Below are positions 60,632 through 64,000 of a stretch of DNA of 64,000 bases, one piece after another (within the stretch, counting starts at the first letter, position 1; every line of letters starts with the position of its first letter). The position numbers were made by a program, and so were the translations under genes. Source of the DNA: JBBDKV01 sp040879165 (lineage in GTDB: Bacteria; Patescibacteriota; Microgenomatia; UBA1400; PJMF01); contig JBBDKV010000003.1 in NCBI GenBank assembly GCA_040879165.1, positions 1 through 64,000 of the forward strand, read 5' to 3'. The notes beneath the pieces were generated by a model. The model did not search any database and had not been told where the DNA came from. It saw nothing but the letters and a program-made list of their open reading frames with translations.

Positions 60632-62062
60632 ATGTCCAACAACTTCTACATTACCGCTGCAATTCCTTACGTCAATGGCAAGCCACATCTTGGTCACGTT
60701 TTAGAATGGTTTCAGGCCGATAGTATCGCTCAATATCAACGTATGATTGGCAATACCGTAACTTTTAGTTGCGGCACTGATGAAAATAGTCTCAAAAACG
60801 TTCAGGCAGCAGAGAAAGCCAATATAAGTAGCCAAGACTGGCTCGACCAATACGCTCAGATTTTTGAGGATGCCTTTGAAGAGCTTGGAATTTCCTTAAC
60901 CAATTTTCGCCGTGGCAGCGATCAAGTTCATCATTGGCCAGGTGTGCAAGAATTATGGAAAAGATGTGAAGCCGCAGGTGATATTTATACGAAAGAATAC
61001 ACTGGACTCTACTGCGTTGGCTGTGAAATGTATTACACTGAAGCCGAATTGGTGGATGGATTATGTCCAGAACATCTCAAAAAGCCCGAATCAATTACTG
61101 AGACCAATTACTTTTTCCGCCTCTCAAAATATGAGCAGCAAATCAAAACACTCATAGAATCGAATCAATTATCAATTGTTTCTGATCAATTTCGCCAAGA
61201 AATGCTCGGTTTTGTTAAGCAAGGTCTTGAGGACTTTAGCGTGTCTCGATCTCAAGAACGCTCTCGAGGTATCGGTGTGCCAGTTCCCAATGATCCGAGT
61301 CAAGTAATGTATGTCTGGTTTGACGCCTTGGCTATTTACCTAACGAGCATTGGCTGGGGATACGATGCCCAATCTTTTGACAAAGCTTGGCCAGCAGACG
61401 TGCATGTAATTGGCAAAGGTATTGCGAGATTTCACGCCGTCTATTGGATCGGCATGCTCCTTTCTGCTGGGCTTTCCCTCCCAAAAGCTATCTCAATTCA
61501 TGGCTACATTACCTCAGATGGTCAAAAAATGAGTAAATCACTTGGTAATGTTGTTGAGCCATTTAGCCTCATACAACAATATGGACTTGAACCAGTACGC
61601 TATTACTTACTCAAACACATTCCCACTCACTCGGACGGAGACTTTTCTGAAAAGATGTACCAAGAAGTCTACACGGCAGATTTAGCGAATGGCATAGGCA
61701 ACCTCTGCTCCAGAACCGCTACACTAGCAGTTAAAACGAACGCCACCGCACCAATAGATTCTCCGGACAAATGCAACCCTGCTTTTGCAAAGTCTATGAA
61801 TGCTTTTAAAATCAGCGACGCGCTTCTCTGGATTATCGATCAAGTTAAAACAACTGATCACTATCTAAGTGAAAAACAACCATGGAAAAACCCTGATGCA
61901 CCAGAAGCAGCGCAGGTCGTCACAGAAGTCACACATAAAGTAGTGGCAATCGGCTACCATTTACAGCCATTCATGCCGCAAACGGCTGCCAAAATTCTCA
62001 ATCACTTTACAAAGCAACCAATAACAGCAATGACTGAGCCGCTATTTCCCAGACTTTCTTAA
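60632..62062 (+). CDS. metG: Methionyl-tRNA synthetase
   Basis: The 476-residue class I enzyme has the HIGH motif as HLGH in VNGKPHLGHVLE, a KMSKS motif, the zinc knuckle with CVGCEMYY and a single later Cys (LCPEH), and a C-terminal helical anticodon domain. It lacks the C-terminal tRNA-binding extension, so it is the short form. The cytoplasmic knuckle has three visible Cys only, with His as a possible fourth ligand. Confidence 0.95.
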   Translation: MSNNFYITAAIPYVNGKPHLGHVLEWFQADSIAQYQRMIGNTVTFSCGTDENSLKNVQAAEKANISSQDWLDQYAQIFEDAFEELGISLTNFRRGSDQVHHWPGVQELWKRCEAAGDIYTKEYTGLYCVGCEMYYTEAELVDGLCPEHLKKPESITETNYFFRLSKYEQQIKTLIESNQLSIVSDQFRQEMLGFVKQGLEDFSVSRSQERSRGIGVPVPNDPSQVMYVWFDALAIYLTSIGWGYDAQSFDKAWPADVHVIGKGIARFHAVYWIGMLLSAGLSLPKAISIHGYITSDGQKMSKSLGNVVEPFSLIQQYGLEPVRYYLLKHIPTHSDGDFSEKMYQEVYTADLANGIGNLCSRTATLAVKTNATAPIDSPDKCNPAFAKSMNAFKISDALLWIIDQVKTTDHYLSEKQPWKNPDAPEAAQVVTEVTHKVVAIGYHLQPFMPQTAAKILNHFTKQPITAMTEPLFPRLS

Positions 62063-62102
62063 CCACGCAAGCAGCTTCACTGCACACCAAATATCCAGTA
62101 CA

Positions 62103-62930
62103 ATGAGCACTATGATTATTGATACCCACAGCCACTACAACCTACCTCCTCTGTACCAGGATTGGCATCGACACTGGCAAGAGGCACAAGCACATGACGT
62201 AGTGGGAGCATTGGTGATTGGCACTAATCTCAAAACGAGTCGTGCAGCTATAACGATCTCCGAAAACGAATCGCAGCTTTGGCCAGCGGTTGGCATTCAT
62301 CCCACCATGGCCGGAGAGTTCCTCAAATCATCTTTAGAGCTTGAAAAAACCATTGCTGAATTGGGCAAACTGGCAAACCAAGACGACGTGGTTGCAATTG
62401 GTGAGTGCGGACTTGATTACTTTCGTTTGCCAAAAGCTGGCGAAGCTAGAGATGCAGAGATAGCTTTACAACAACAATTGTGTCGCGCGCAACTCCAGCT
62501 TGCAGGCGAGCTACAATTACCAGTCAGTATTCATCTTAGAGACAAAACCAGCCTTGCGTATCACGATTTCTTAGAAATGTATCAAGAAATTGATCCGCAA
62601 GTGCCAACCATTCTACACTGTGTTTCCGGACCAACAGACTGGGTGCTAACCATGCTTGAACACGGAGCGTTCGTCAGTGTGGCAGGTAACGTCAGCTATC
62701 CAAGCGCAGAACACGTTCGGGGCTTGGTGGCGATTATCCCTCCCGATCGATTACTGATTGAAACCGATGCCCCATACCTGCCGCCAAAAGCCTATCGAGG
62801 TGAAAGCTGCTTGCCCTGGATGATTTCTGAAACTATGACATTTTTAGAACAATTCTTAGATAAGAACAGAGAAGATATCTACCAAAATACCATCAGTATT
62901 TTTCCACAGTGCGAAAAGGTACTGGAGTAA
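62103..62930 (+). CDS. tatD: TatD family metal-dependent hydrolase
   Basis: The 275-residue TIM-barrel protein begins IIDTHSHYN with the first metal His pair, then AVGIHPTMA, GECGLDYFR with the Glu ligand, VSIHLRDK, and LIETDAPYLPP with the final Asp. TatD proteins act as DNases or exonucleases in repair. A second ATG at 62112 is possible. It is 40 nt downstream of metG, an order common in bacteria. Confidence 0.93.
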   Translation: MSTMIIDTHSHYNLPPLYQDWHRHWQEAQAHDVVGALVIGTNLKTSRAAITISENESQLWPAVGIHPTMAGEFLKSSLELEKTIAELGKLANQDDVVAIGECGLDYFRLPKAGEARDAEIALQQQLCRAQLQLAGELQLPVSIHLRDKTSLAYHDFLEMYQEIDPQVPTILHCVSGPTDWVLTMLEHGAFVSVAGNVSYPSAEHVRGLVAIIPPDRLLIETDAPYLPPKAYRGESCLPWMISETMTFLEQFLDKNREDIYQNTISIFPQCEKVLE

Positions 62931-62954
62931 TCCTAGTTGATCGAGGAACACAAC

Positions 62955-64000
62955 GTGCAAGACTTACTAATCAAATTCGTTGATCGCTATCCGGTCAAAA
63001 CTCAGCGTGCTTTAGAGATTCTTCCTGGCTTTGTGTCCTGGATGCTCATTTTATTTCCATTTTGGGGATCATTCTTTTTTCCAATTTGGGTGGCGTACTA
63101 CGTAATTGCCTTCAGCGTGTATTGGCTCTATCGCTCTACTACGTTGGCAGCACTCTCTATCATGGCTCATTTCAAAATCAAAGCAGCGCAACGTTTTGAT
63201 TGGCTCGCTGATCTACAAAAAAACTATCCAGATTCTTGGAACTCAATTCATCACTTAGTTATCATCCCCACCTATCAAGAACCTATCACGACACTTGAAA
63301 GAACATTGCAAGCCTTGCAGCAACAAACGTTTCCGCTGAAAAACATTCATATTATGTTGTCATTTGAAGAACGAGAAGGCGCGATGGCTGATGCCAAAGC
63401 AATGCAACTCAAGGAATTGTTTAAAAATACCTTTGGCAATCTTTGGACGACCAAACACCCAGATATTGTGGGAGAGGTGAAGGGCAAGTCATCAAATACT
63501 GCATGGGGCGCCCGACAAGCCAAAAAAAATCTAGTGGATACTCAGAAAGTTCCGCTCGAGCAGATAACCGTCAGCAGCGAAGACGCGGATGCCATGTTTG
63601 ACAAACAGTACTTTGCAGCTCTGACTTTCGCTTTCCTCAGTGAGGAAAATCCGTATAACAAAATTTGGCAAGGAGCAATTGTTTTTTATAATAATATTTG
63701 GAAAGTGCCAGCCCCGGTACGAGTCATCTCGTCAATGTTTTCAGTGATTCAGATGTATATTCTGATGCGGCGCGATCGGTTGGTCAATTTCTCTACCTAC
63801 AGCACTTCACTCAAGCACATTGTGGACATTGGCTACTGGGATACTGACGTCATTCCTGAAGATTATCGATTATTTTTCAAATCATATTTTGCCAAAAAGG
63901 GCGATTTTAGCGTTGAGCCAATTTTTCTACCTATTCACGCTGATGCTGCCGAAGCTCACTCCACCTGGGCAACGGTCAAGAATCAGTATGAACAACTGAA
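62955..64000 (+). CDS. Membrane-bound family 2 glycosyltransferase, 3' end outside window
   Basis: The frame starts at GTG 62955 with GAGGA 7 nt upstream (an in-frame TTG at 62937 is less likely) and runs to the window edge, about 349 residues. Two N-terminal membrane helices (about 27-70) precede a GT2 domain: LVIIPTYQEP, then SSEDADAMFD with the D-x-D type site, and WDTDVIPEDYRLF, comparable with the TEDxDL region of processive synthases. It is a candidate polysaccharide synthase. The C-terminus is missing. Confidence 0.8.
   Translation, partial: MQDLLIKFVDRYPVKTQRALEILPGFVSWMLILFPFWGSFFFPIWVAYYVIAFSVYWLYRSTTLAALSIMAHFKIKAAQRFDWLADLQKNYPDSWNSIHHLVIIPTYQEPITTLERTLQALQQQTFPLKNIHIMLSFEEREGAMADAKAMQLKELFKNTFGNLWTTKHPDIVGEVKGKSSNTAWGARQAKKNLVDTQKVPLEQITVSSEDADAMFDKQYFAALTFAFLSEENPYNKIWQGAIVFYNNIWKVPAPVRVISSMFSVIQMYILMRRDRLVNFSTYSTSLKHIVDIGYWDTDVIPEDYRLFFKSYFAKKGDFSVEPIFLPIHADAAEAHSTWATVKNQYEQL

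Noticed and set aside
1..64000. UGA recoding as in Gracilibacteria or SR1
   Set aside because: Several well-conserved genes (gmd, the Rmd-like gene, secD) end at TGA at the expected C-terminus, and no in-frame TGA codons occur in conserved proteins.

Overview
The window looks like a chromosome segment from a streamlined bacterium, most likely a member of the Candidate Phyla Radiation (Patescibacteria, perhaps a Microgenomates-type lineage). The signs are very tight gene packing with many ATGA/TAATG overlaps, short versions of housekeeping proteins (AspRS without its bacterial insertion domain, a small MetG, an 83-residue ATP synthase epsilon), many GT-C membrane glycosyltransferases, and several small membrane proteins of no recognised family. 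TGA is used as an ordinary stop codon, so the UGA=Gly code of Gracilibacteria/SR1 does not apply. The lineage is inferred; there is no rRNA in the window.

Layout. 1-7.5 kb (minus): a surface-glycan operon with two polyprenol-phosphate sugar synthase-like GT2 enzymes, two GT-C membrane transferases, Gmd and an Rmd-like reductase (GDP-D-rhamnose type pathway) and UDP-glucose dehydrogenase. 7.5-10.2 kb: a D,D-carboxypeptidase and aspS, the latter behind a leader with a T-box antiterminator. 10.2-11.15 kb (plus): a second attenuator-like leader before two unknown genes. 11.1-25.2 kb: recJ, cca, secD/secF, an HTH-nucleotidyltransferase protein, a DUF3048 protein, rseP, frr, rfbA, a CAP-domain protein and sppA. 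25.4 kb: tRNA-Glu(CTC), its terminator and three 47-bp tandem repeats. 25.7-33 kb: an AT-richer accessory stretch (Nudix, RelBE-type toxin-antitoxin, a deformylase-like protein with an altered metal site, SGNH hydrolase, VOC protein, a broken flavin-oxidase gene, methyltransferase, DUF4143 ATPase, MsrB).

33-46.4 kb holds the most unusual unit. A very large exported fibre-like protein (kelch and YDP-type repeats, C-terminal S74-like chaperone domain, interrupted by a 100-N assembly gap) is followed 1 nt later by an exported protein ending in a hairpin that resembles ATP synthase subunit c but lacks the ion-binding carboxylate. Then come b, delta, alpha, gamma and beta subunits of an F1-type ATPase in overlapping order, with epsilon on the opposite strand behind glmS. 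No subunit a is present. The F1 catalytic residues are intact. This suggests an F1-type motor tied to a surface structure rather than an ordinary ATP synthase, by analogy with the F1-like/X0 ATPases of Mollicutes; this is inference.

46.4-64 kb is mostly housekeeping: glmS, mgtE, an RRM protein, purB-purA, a ZIP transporter, a YibE/F protein, a GT-C transferase, hydrolases, rmuC, a TrpR/YerC-like regulator, metG, tatD and the start of a large GT2 gene. Across the window many first genes of operons have a good -35/-10 promoter whose -10 box ends only 6-11 nt before the ATG, pointing to leaderless mRNAs, while internal operon genes use overlaps or Shine-Dalgarno sequences.
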